The notes under the pieces are model-generated. The model was not told the DNA's origin and ran no database searches. It saw only the letters and a list, made by a program, of their open reading frames with translations. DNA of 7,358 nucleotides from an uncultured Pedobacter sp. (GTDB lineage Bacteria > Bacteroidota > Bacteroidia > Sphingobacteriales > Sphingobacteriaceae): NCBI RefSeq assembly GCF_946479715.1, contig NZ_CAMLHF010000239.1, forward strand, positions 1 to 7,358, read 5' to 3'. This document shows, piece after piece, positions 1-5,460 of this stretch; positions within the stretch are counted from its first letter, which is position 1; each line of letters opens with the position of its first letter. Both the position numbers and the translations under genes were made by a program.

Positions 1-743
1 CATTAATTATTGCATGCGCGCCCCAAACTATTGTGGCCGCATTACTAGCCTCTAAGGGTTGTCTTTATGCAGGAGCAGGATTAACTACCACTTCAATGCC
101 CGAAAGCGGTCTGGTGGCTTTAAATACATCCTTGCCGGAAGTAATGTTTGTAAAAAGAAAGGCGCTGCTAAAAAATGAGGCACTAACTAAGTATAATGCC
201 ATATCTATAGGCCCTGGTTTAGGTAAAGGAGCAAAGGCTGAGCAGACACTGGCGCAGTTATTTGCCCTAAAAAGAGACTTTATTGCTGATGCAGATGCCT
301 TGAATATATTAGCGTCGCGTCCGGATCTGTTAGCTGTAATAGAAAAACACTCCATAATAACACCCCATCTAAAGGAATTTGATAATTTATTTGGCAAGCA
401 TACAAATTGGTGGGACAGATTGCAGACCGCACGAAAAAAGGCGATACAGCTTGGGATAGTTATTGTGCTTAAAAACCAATATACTTTTATAGTGAGCCAA
501 CGAGGCGAAGTACTTATTAATTCCACTGGTAATCCGGCAATGGCGCAAGGTGGTATGGGTGATGTACTTACCGGAATAATTACAGCATATGTTGCACAAG
601 GTTATCCCGCTAAGGATGCCGCAATATTAGGATGTTATTTTCATGGCAAAGCAGGCGATGATTTGGCTGCGGACTCTTTTAATGTAACTGCATCGCAGGT
701 TGCAGTGCAACTTCCAAAAACTGTAAAAGATTTCCTCGGTTAA
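1..743 (+). CDS. nnrD: ADP-dependent NAD(P)H-hydrate dehydratase domain (YjeF C-terminal family), 5'-truncated
   Basis: This is a metabolite-repair enzyme that uses ADP (ATP in eukaryotes) to dehydrate damaged S-NAD(P)HX back to NAD(P)H. The reading frame is open from base 3 to the TAA at 741-743, giving 246 visible residues. Seen in order: LYAGAGLTTTSMPESG, the glycine loop GPGLGKG (visible residues 70-76), DADALN (96-101), TPHLKEF (120-126) and the family signature GNPAMAQGGMGDVLTG (176-191), whose aspartate at 187 is the expected catalytic residue. The first possible start is a GTG at 33, but the frame matches the family upstream of it (LIIACAPQT), so the gene really begins outside the window. 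In many Bacteroidota this domain is fused behind an NnrE epimerase domain; that part would lie to the left and cannot be confirmed. Two family glycines near the left edge are replaced, possibly by sequence errors. The gene ends 5 bp from the convergent anti-sigma gene. Confidence 0.93.
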   Translation, partial: LIIACAPQTIVAALLASKGCLYAGAGLTTTSMPESGLVALNTSLPEVMFVKRKALLKNEALTKYNAISIGPGLGKGAKAEQTLAQLFALKRDFIADADALNILASRPDLLAVIEKHSIITPHLKEFDNLFGKHTNWWDRLQTARKKAIQLGIVIVLKNQYTFIVSQRGEVLINSTGNPAMAQGGMGDVLTGIITAYVAQGYPAKDAAILGCYFHGKAGDDLAADSFNVTASQVAVQLPKTVKDFLG

Positions 744-748
744 AATTA

Positions 749-1627
749 TTAGATCGAAACGTTGCCTATTACAATCATTTGATTCATGGTAGGGCTTACG
801 CTGCCACCTTTTTTCTCTAGCGTTACTGCAAATGCAGCAGCTGAGCCAATTTCTTTCATGGCTACAAGAATATGTGTAGAATCGGCTTTAACATCAAACA
901 CGCCTAAATCAACAGGTTTACCATTTACAATAGCCCAAAGTTGATATTGATGTTGCTGATCATTGACAGGTAAATCCATTTTAGAATTGTCGACCATCAC
1001 ATGTTTGCCTTTGGCATGCCAGTAAACCGTCATTTTAGCTTTAGGATCCATAACAGTTCCTGCTAATTTTACAGTTTTCCAATCCGGATCATTATTCATG
1101 TCAATGATCTTTTGCAGATCAGCATTACTTTGCTTCATGAAATTCACAGTACTTGTAAATTTCTCGTTGTTAAGGTTTAAAGCTAATATCTGATCTTTTG
1201 CATCACCTAATTCATTGTGTGCAGAGTAAAGCGCAACAATACTTAAAGCCAAAAGAGCAATACATGCTACAAGAGCAATTCTTAATGATTTTATTTTGGA
1301 TTCGTAAGGAGCAGTATTCAGTGGTACAATTACCGCTTCTTTAATAGGGTCAATTGCTTTAACTGGCTGTGCTAGCGGTTCAGTTTTTTTCTGACTTTTA
1401 GAAACACCTATTTTTTCAAGAATTTTACTCTCCAGATCAATAGAAGGGCTTATGGCATTTTCAAGTGCATATTGTTCCATAGCAATTTCAATGGCTTCAA
1501 TTTCCTGTTTTATTTCAGGATATTTTGATGCCATTGCTTCAACTTCAGTCTGCTCCTGAGCATTCAATTGCCCCAGAACGTAAAGTTCAAGTATGCCTGA
1601 TTCAATATATGCTTTTACTTCTTCCAC
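749..1627 (-). CDS. RskA-like anti-sigma factor, single-pass membrane protein
   Basis: Predicted membrane-bound inhibitor of the ECF sigma factor encoded just upstream; 292 residues. Residues 1-75 form an acidic, helical cytoplasmic part beginning MEEVKAYIESGILELYVLG, typical of the sigma-binding domain of Bacteroidota RskA proteins. The only cysteine lies in the membrane helix, so the zinc motif (HxxxCxxC) of many anti-sigma factors is absent. A hydrophobic helix spans about 115-135 and is followed by a coiled-coil-like stretch at 135-165. An RskA C-terminal domain follows, from about 174 to 290, containing VYWHAKGKHVMV, YQLWAIVNGKPVDLGVF and FAVTLEKKGGS. The start is GTG (1625-1627), one base after the sigma stop codon. 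The only other in-frame option before an upstream stop is a weak ATT, so translational coupling is likely. The signal it senses is not visible in the sequence. Confidence 0.88.
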   Translation of the reverse strand: MEEVKAYIESGILELYVLGQLNAQEQTEVEAMASKYPEIKQEIEAIEIAMEQYALENAISPSIDLESKILEKIGVSKSQKKTEPLAQPVKAIDPIKEAVIVPLNTAPYESKIKSLRIALVACIALLALSIVALYSAHNELGDAKDQILALNLNNEKFTSTVNFMKQSNADLQKIIDMNNDPDWKTVKLAGTVMDPKAKMTVYWHAKGKHVMVDNSKMDLPVNDQQHQYQLWAIVNGKPVDLGVFDVKADSTHILVAMKEIGSAAAFAVTLEKKGGSVSPTMNQMIVIGNVSI

Positions 1628-1628
1628 T

Positions 1629-2180
1629 TTAGTTAAAATGCTTTCTTAATTCCATAATAGCCATTCTGATACGTGTTTTTACAGTACCTAATGGTAAATT
1701 TAATTCTTCTGCCGTTTCTACGTGTGTATATCCCTTAAAATATACCATATTTAATACATCATTAAATTCTGGCTTCAGCGCGGTAACCATATCTTTAATC
1801 CCCAGAATATCCGCATTAAAGGTAACTTCTTTTTGTGCGTCAATGAAATCTACGTTATTTTCTATGTCTTGGTTTTTGCCGGAATTTTTAAAATCTTTTG
1901 AGCGTACTTTGTCTATAGCTAAGTTGCGCGCTATGTTCATCATCCAGGTAAACAGACGGCCTTTAGAGCTATCGTAGCTACCTGCAGAGTTCCATATTTT
2001 TATAAAGGTTTCTTGTAACAGATCTTCGGCTACTTCCGTTTGTTGAATAATCCTTGAGATAACGCCAAGGAGTGCACCAGAGTACATGTCATACAGTGCC
2101 TGAACAGCTATAGTATCCTGACTTTTCAGTTTACTAACCAGCTCTTCTTCAGATAGCGATATTTTTTTTGTAGTTCCCAA
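1629..2180 (-). CDS. ECF-type RNA polymerase sigma factor (sigma-70 family)
   Basis: This is an alternative sigma factor of 183 residues that should direct RNA polymerase to its own promoter set and be held inactive by the RskA-like protein encoded next. Region 2 spans about residues 26-96, with AEDLLQETFIKIW (51-63) for core binding and GRLFTWMMNIARNLAIDKVR (74-93) for -10 recognition. Region 4 spans about 131-183, with the helix-turn-helix YTHVETAEELNLPLGTVKTR (151-170). No ATG exists between the upstream in-frame stop (2202-2204) and region 2. The best start is therefore TTG at 2178-2180, with CTG or ATT a little upstream as alternatives. The lipA stop lies 65 bp upstream on the same strand, so the pair could be co-transcribed with lipA. 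A one-mismatch TAnnTTTG (TATATTAG at 2188-2195) could instead give it its own promoter. The target regulon is unknown. Confidence 0.92.
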   Translation of the reverse strand: MGTTKKISLSEEELVSKLKSQDTIAVQALYDMYSGALLGVISRIIQQTEVAEDLLQETFIKIWNSAGSYDSSKGRLFTWMMNIARNLAIDKVRSKDFKNSGKNQDIENNVDFIDAQKEVTFNADILGIKDMVTALKPEFNDVLNMVYFKGYTHVETAEELNLPLGTVKTRIRMAIMELRKHFN

Positions 2181-2245
2181 GGGTTTGCTAATATACAGAA
2201 ACTACAACAAGATGAAAGGAGAATTTGTTTTTAATTAACCGAAAG

Positions 2246-3124
2246 TTAAAAATCAAATAAGTGTTTCTCTGCGTGATAAGAAGAACGTACCAGAGGGCCA
2301 CTTTCTACATACCTTAATCCTTTAGCCAATCCTATTTCTTTGTATTTAGCAAATTGATCTGGATGAATCCAGTCTATCACAGGGTGATGATTGCGTGTAG
2401 GTTGCAGATACTGACCCAATGTTAATATATGAACTCCGTTAGCTACTAAGTCATCCATTGCTTCTAAAACATCATCCTCTGTTTCTCCTAAACCAAGCAT
2501 AATGCCTGTTTTAGTTCTTAATCCAAACTCCGAGATACGTTTCAGACATTCTAAACTTCTATCGTATTTTGCCTGGATACGCACTTGTTTTGTTAAACGC
2601 CTAACCGTTTCAACATTGTGCGACATCACCTCAGGTCTTTCTTCCAGTACGCGGTATAAGTTATCCCATACCCCTCTGAAATCAGGTATAAGGGTTTCAA
2701 GTGTAGTCCCAGGACTTTCTCTTCTAATTGCCTGCAGCGTTTCAGCCCAGATAATAGAACCACCATCCTTTAGGTCATCTCTGTCTACCGAAGTAATAAC
2801 GCAATGTTTTACCTGCATTAGTTTAACAGAATTGGCCACACGGTTTGGCTCGTCCAAATCAACTGCTAAAGGTCGCCCTGTAGCCACAGCACAGAATGAG
2901 CAGGAACGTGTACAAATATTTCCCAGAATCATAAAGGTAGCTGTACCTGCACCCCAGCATTCGCCCATATTAGGGCAATTACCACTTTCGCAGATCGTAT
3001 GTAGCTTATGGGTGTCTACAAGACTACGAACTTGTGCATATTCTTTACCAACAGGAAGCTTTACTCTAAGCCAATCTGGTTTACGTTGTACTGGGTTTTC
3101 TGAAACAACAGGAAGTGCGATCAT
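2246..3124 (-). CDS. lipA: Lipoyl synthase, radical SAM enzyme
   Basis: Inserts two sulfur atoms at C6 and C8 of octanoyl groups carried on lipoyl domains or GcvH, giving the lipoyl cofactor of 2-oxoacid dehydrogenases and the glycine cleavage system; cytoplasmic. The protein has 292 residues, normal for the family. Visible motifs are the auxiliary 4Fe-4S cluster ligands in [12 protein letters not shown] (C45, C50, C56), the radical-SAM motif CTRSCSFC (C71, C75, C78), [13 protein letters not shown] (110-122), the SAM-site region MSHNVETV (157-164) and the C-terminal RSSYHAE (280-286), which supplies the serine ligand of the auxiliary cluster. All expected ligands are intact. The ATG at 3122-3124 gives a family-like N-terminus. 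A Bacteroidota -7 motif ends 4 nt before the ATG. No lipB or lplA is in the window. Confidence 0.97.
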   Translation of the reverse strand: MIALPVVSENPVQRKPDWLRVKLPVGKEYAQVRSLVDTHKLHTICESGNCPNMGECWGAGTATFMILGNICTRSCSFCAVATGRPLAVDLDEPNRVANSVKLMQVKHCVITSVDRDDLKDGGSIIWAETLQAIRRESPGTTLETLIPDFRGVWDNLYRVLEERPEVMSHNVETVRRLTKQVRIQAKYDRSLECLKRISEFGLRTKTGIMLGLGETEDDVLEAMDDLVANGVHILTLGQYLQPTRNHHPVIDWIHPDQFAKYKEIGLAKGLRYVESGPLVRSSYHAEKHLFDF

Positions 3125-3128
3125 GAGA

Positions 3129-3161
3129 CAAAGTTAAGCAATAGGTTTGAATTGTTGCAAA
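3129..3161 (-). promoter_or_regulatory. Bacteroidota-type promoter of lipA
   Basis: On the minus strand TAACTTTG (3129-3136) is an exact match to the Bacteroidota -7 consensus TAnnTTTG. TTTG (3158-3161) lies 21 bp upstream as the -33 element. Only 4 bases (TCTC) separate the -7 motif from the lipA ATG, so the mRNA would start at or very near the start codon. The match is seen in the sequence; its activity is inferred. Confidence 0.65.
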
Positions 3162-3236
3162 AATGAAATGTTTACCTGGTGTAATGTTATTTTTTAGCCC
3201 CATGTAAGTGTCTGATAATCAGATTTGTATTGGGGT

Positions 3237-3291
3237 TTATACAATGCTTATACAATGATCATACAATAGTTAAACAATGTTAAAGCAATAA
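3237..3291. repeat. 11-bp tandem direct repeat, five degenerate copies
   Basis: Units start at 3237, 3248, 3259, 3270 and 3281. The first two read TTATACAATG plus one variable base and are identical over 10 bases. Units 3, 4 and 5 differ from this at 2, 1 and 4 of the 10 positions. The core ATACAAT also appears inverted just downstream (ATTGTAT, 3295-3301). The 11-bp period is close to one helical turn, so all units face the same side of the DNA. The array lies about 110-165 bp upstream of the lipA start, in the 279-bp gap between lipA and the bacilliredoxin gene, where I see no gene. A protein-binding array is possible; no specific regulator is recognised. Confidence 0.7.
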
Positions 3292-3403
3292 AAGATTGTA
3301 TGAATAGTGTGTAAGTGATTGATAAACAACATGTAACGACAGTGTAAGGTATGCGCTTAGCATGCCCGAAAAAGGGTTTCTTTTAACTTATAAAGTAGAT
3401 TTG

Positions 3404-3736
3404 CTAATTGTTGATCACTTCTGCAACTTCGTCTGCAGAGATGTCGCTATGAGAAGCATCAAGGATACAATCTCCGTTTTTGATCAAAAGGATTTGAGGA
3501 GATTCATGGTGCACTTGAAAAATTTCAGCTATTTCAGCAGAAATGTCGCGATAGCTGATGAGGTCTAGAAAATACAGTGAGGTATCAGCGGGTAATACTT
3601 CCCAATCCAATTCGAAGCGTCGTTTAGCCATAGAGCTAACCGAACAGCGGGTACTGTGTTTAAAAATTAAACTGTAACCTTCTTTTTGTTTTATTTCGCT
3701 GATTTGAGTTAAATCAGTAATGTTTTTCCACTGCAT
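3404..3736 (-). CDS. ytxJ: YtxJ/BrxC-like monothiol bacilliredoxin
   Basis: A small thioredoxin-fold protein of 110 residues in the family called 'bacillithiol system redox-active protein YtxJ' (BrxC). Family members are thought to remove bacillithiol from mixed disulfides after oxidative stress. The signature FKHSTRCSVSSMAKRRFE (25-42) holds the single active-site cysteine C31 followed by serine, so it is monothiol and not CxxC. Residues SPQILLIKNG (79-88) contain the cis-proline (P80) of the thioredoxin fold. A second cysteine, C90, lies near the C-terminus. The ATG at 3734-3736 gives a normal-length protein. It lies 31 bp downstream of a 39-codon lipoprotein gene on the same strand and is probably transcribed with it. 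Use of bacillithiol by the host is inferred, since no synthesis gene is present. Confidence 0.85.
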   Translation of the reverse strand: MQWKNITDLTQISEIKQKEGYSLIFKHSTRCSVSSMAKRRFELDWEVLPADTSLYFLDLISYRDISAEIAEIFQVHHESPQILLIKNGDCILDASHSDISADEVAEVINN

Positions 3737-3767
3737 CTAATATCTTTCTAAAGTTTAGTCTTAGTTA

Positions 3768-3887
3768 TCATCTTCTTCTCTTGCCTTCCGGATACGAATT
3801 GTAAGCCGGACAAAGCCTGTTAGAACATGCTTCTAAAACAGATATGGCAAAAAATACGCCAAGTAATAAAATAGCTACTTTCTTCAT
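3768..3887 (-). CDS. Very small lipoprotein with LCPAY motif
   Basis: An open frame of 39 codons from ATG (3885-3887) to TGA (3768-3770). The translation starts MKKVAILLLGVFFAISVLEAC: two lysines, a hydrophobic stretch, then a lipobox-like VLEAC with the lipidated cysteine at 21. The mature part would be only 19 residues, CSNRLCPAYNSYPEGKRRR, with a second cysteine at 26 and a very basic tail. Short Bacteroidota lipoproteins with a Cys-Pro-Ala-Tyr core are, to my recollection, common and uncharacterised. It precedes ytxJ by 31 bp on the same strand and follows ribH by 66 bp. The signal peptide makes it more credible than a chance frame. Function unknown. Confidence 0.7.
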   Translation of the reverse strand: MKKVAILLLGVFFAISVLEACSNRLCPAYNSYPEGKRRR

Positions 3888-3953
3888 CTGTATGATCTTT
3901 AATTGATATATTCTTCTAATCTACAGCTTTTCGAAGAAAGTATCAAAGTAATT

Positions 3954-4445
3954 TTAGACTGTTGCCAACAGCTCAGCCATTTTTAAAGCGGTAATAGCGG
4001 CCTCATCGCCTTTATTCCCGTGTTTACCACCGGCTCTGTCTATAGCCTGTTGCTGATCGTTAGTAGTTAATACACCAAATATTACAGGCTTGCTATGTTT
4101 AACACTTACCTGAGTGATGCCGTTTGCAACTGCATCGCAAATGAAGTCAAAGTGTTTAGTGTCACCCTGAATTACACATCCAAGGCAAATAACCGCATCA
4201 AGATCCTTATGTTTTTGTAAAAGCAGGTCAGCTGCGGATGTTAGTTCAAAACTACCCGGTACTGCAATTGATAGGATATTCTCTTGGGCAACACCATGTT
4301 TAGTTAGTGTTTCCAAAGCGCCATTGTATAAACTTCCGGTAATTTCTGCGTTCCATTCTGCTACCGCTATTGCTATCTTAAAAGCGCTTCCGTTTGGTAC
4401 TGTTGTATGAGAAAAATCAGACAGGTTCTTTAATTGTGTTGCCAT
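3954..4445 (-). CDS. ribH: 6,7-dimethyl-8-ribityllumazine synthase
   Basis: Catalyses the penultimate step of riboflavin synthesis, joining 5-amino-6-ribitylaminouracil to 3,4-dihydroxy-2-butanone 4-phosphate; family members assemble into pentamers or 60-mer shells in the cytoplasm. The protein has 163 residues, full length. Visible motifs are AEWN (29-32, substrate-stacking tryptophan), PGSFEL (63-68), LGCVIQGDTKHFDFI (88-102, catalytic histidine H98), GVLTTND (114-120) and DRAGGKHGNKGDEAA (126-140, phosphate-binding arginine R127). The ATG at 4443-4445 is the only sensible start and is preceded by a -7 promoter motif 4 nt away. No other rib gene and no FMN riboswitch is seen beside it. The TPR gene upstream is separated from it by a terminator, so ribH appears independently transcribed. 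Confidence 0.97.
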   Translation of the reverse strand: MATQLKNLSDFSHTTVPNGSAFKIAIAVAEWNAEITGSLYNGALETLTKHGVAQENILSIAVPGSFELTSAADLLLQKHKDLDAVICLGCVIQGDTKHFDFICDAVANGITQVSVKHSKPVIFGVLTTNDQQQAIDRAGGKHGNKGDEAAITALKMAELLATV

Positions 4446-4449
4446 AGGG

Positions 4450-4457
4450 CAAAGCTA
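4450..4457 (-). promoter_or_regulatory. Probable -7 promoter element of ribH
   Basis: TAGCTTTG on the minus strand matches TAnnTTTG exactly and ends 4 nt (CCCT) before the ribH ATG, the same spacing as at lipA. No clear -33 TTTG was found 19-21 bp upstream; the stretch there is A/T-rich. Seen as a motif match; promoter activity is inferred. Confidence 0.5.
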
Positions 4458-4503
4458 TGGAAAAATCATAAAAGTTTTTTAATTGAAAAGTAAGGAAGTG
4501 CAC

Positions 4504-4535
4504 AAAAAAGGCCAGTACATATGTACCGGCCTTTT
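4504..4535 (-). terminator. Rho-independent terminator of the TPR gene
   Basis: Near-perfect inverted repeat with arms 4506-4520 and 4521-4535 around the palindrome GTACATATGTAC. In the minus-strand RNA the single mismatch becomes a G-U pair. The GGCC stem base is followed by a run of six U (4509-4504). It sits 19 bp after the TPR stop codon and 58 bp before the ribH ATG, separating the two transcription units. The A-rich left flank could also make it work weakly in the other direction. Confidence 0.85.
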
Positions 4536-4554
4536 ACTATAATGTAATAATATT

Positions 4555-5223
4555 TTATTTTACCTGTGCTTCTGCACGAGCAATATATTCGTCTATCATT
4601 TGAGCTTCCTGACTTTGAGGATACTGTGTTTTGATTTTGTTGTAAGCATCAGCAGCACCTTTGTAGTCTTTTTGAACCTCATATACTAAACCTAGTTTTT
4701 TAAGGAATAATGGAGAGGTGAATTTGTTACTCGCTTTATCAGCAGCTTTTTTATAATAAGTGATGGCTTGCTTGTAGTCTTTTAGTTCGCTGTAAGCGTC
4801 ACCTAGTAAACCTAAAGCTAAAGGATCTGCAACAGGGCTTCCTGTATCAGAGTATTTACCTAAAGATTCAATTGCTTTTTTGTATTCACCTTTACGTAAA
4901 TAGATGCCGCCTAAATAAAGGTTAGCAAGGTTAGCCGATTTAGTGTTAGCATATTCATCAGCAATTTTTTCAAACCCTGGATAACCACCCTCGCCGTTTA
5001 TAGCTTTATTGGACAATGAGTCTACACCAAGGAATTGCTCTGCTTTATACATTTTAGCTGAGGCTTCTTCCGCTCTGTTTTTTAAATAAACATTCTGATA
5101 CCAGATGTAAATTCCAATTAGTACAATGATAGCACCTGCAATGAACAAAAGGCTTTTTGAGTTTTCTTGTAAAAAAGAACCCTTTCTTACCTGTTGATTT
5201 ATTTCTTTTTCTGTTGTGGACAT
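4555..5223 (-). CDS. Membrane-anchored tetratricopeptide repeat protein
   Basis: A 222-residue protein with a short charged cytoplasmic N-terminus (MSTTEKEINQQVRKGSF), one transmembrane helix at about 23-43 (KSLLFIAGAIIVLIGIYIWY) and a helical C-terminal part on the far side of the membrane. TPR-like helix pairs are visible around 97-122 (ANLYLGGIYLRKGEYKKAIE), 134-162 (ALGLLGDAYSELKDYKQAIT) and 172-205 (LGLVYEVQKDYKGAADAY). The layout resembles YfgM-like ancillary chaperone proteins, but that is inference. An in-frame TTG at 5248-5250 would extend it by 9 residues, but this TTG is the end of a promoter motif. I therefore choose the ATG at 5221-5223. It is transcribed divergently from recF and ends at a strong terminator before ribH. 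Its binding partners are unknown. Confidence 0.88.
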   Translation of the reverse strand: MSTTEKEINQQVRKGSFLQENSKSLLFIAGAIIVLIGIYIWYQNVYLKNRAEEASAKMYKAEQFLGVDSLSNKAINGEGGYPGFEKIADEYANTKSANLANLYLGGIYLRKGEYKKAIESLGKYSDTGSPVADPLALGLLGDAYSELKDYKQAITYYKKAADKASNKFTSPLFLKKLGLVYEVQKDYKGAADAYNKIKTQYPQSQEAQMIDEYIARAEAQVK

Positions 5224-5247
5224 TTTATTTAAAAAAATTAAGGACTG

Positions 5248-5278
5248 CAAAAATACATTTTTACATTAAAGTATCAAC
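5248..5278 (-). promoter_or_regulatory. Bacteroidota-type promoter of the TPR gene
   Basis: TATTTTTG (5248-5255, minus strand) matches TAnnTTTG exactly. GTTG (5275-5278) gives a -33 TTG with a 19-bp spacer. The motif ends 24 nt before the ATG at 5223, leaving a short leader without a Shine-Dalgarno sequence. It shows that the in-frame TTG at 5250 is promoter sequence and not a start codon. Confidence 0.65.
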
Positions 5279-5440
5279 CTCTTTTTTGAGTATTTAAATA
5301 AAGTTTAATGAACTGAGCGTTAATTAGAACCGACCGATGGTCGAATATGTTACTGAGGCATGTTAAACTGCCGTCAAAATGGGGAAAGTTTGTGGGTAAA
5401 TAAATAGGGTGTATCGACCTGATTTAACAAAGCTAAACGG

Positions 5441-5448
5441 TAACTTTG
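5441..5448 (+). promoter_or_regulatory. Probable -7 promoter element of recF
   Basis: TAACTTTG, identical to the lipA element, ends 12 nt before the recF ATG at 5461. There is no good -33 TTTG 19-21 bp upstream. Its final TTG is in frame with recF and could be mistaken for a start codon. Activity is inferred from the motif. Confidence 0.55.
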
Positions 5449-5460
5449 GCTTCAGATAAT

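Noticed and set aside
65..526. A 153-codon minus-strand frame (and a 70-codon one at 387-599) opposite nnrD
   Set aside because: Both are antisense to a clearly conserved coding region and their translations show no family features.
2502..3137. A 211-codon open frame on the plus strand opposite lipA
   Set aside because: It is fully antisense to an intact lipA with all catalytic motifs, has no recognisable domain, and is a codon-usage shadow.
3348..3366. Hairpin GGTATGC-GCTTA-GCATGCC downstream of ytxJ as a terminator
   Set aside because: The stem pairs better in the plus-strand RNA, where no gene ends. On the minus strand it has a C-A mismatch and no U-run follows.
3362..3568. A 68-codon plus-strand frame
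   Set aside because: Most of it overlaps the bacilliredoxin gene in antisense, and the translation is not recognisable.
3944..3951. TTACTTTG as a promoter for the 39-codon lipoprotein
   Set aside because: It has one mismatch to TAnnTTTG, no -33 at the right distance and lies 56 nt from the ATG; too weak to call.
3959..3971. Palindrome CTGTTG-C-CAACAG at the 3' end of ribH
   Set aside because: It lies within the last ribH codons, has almost no loop and no U-run; it is likely a chance result of the coding sequence.
4446..4554. FMN riboswitch controlling ribH
   Set aside because: The space upstream of ribH holds only a terminator hairpin and the -7 motif, and the predicted mRNA has almost no leader.
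5224..5460. Replication origin beside recF
   Set aside because: No DnaA-box cluster or AT-rich repeat set was seen, and the dnaA, dnaN and gyrB neighbours are absent; recF alone does not mark oriC.
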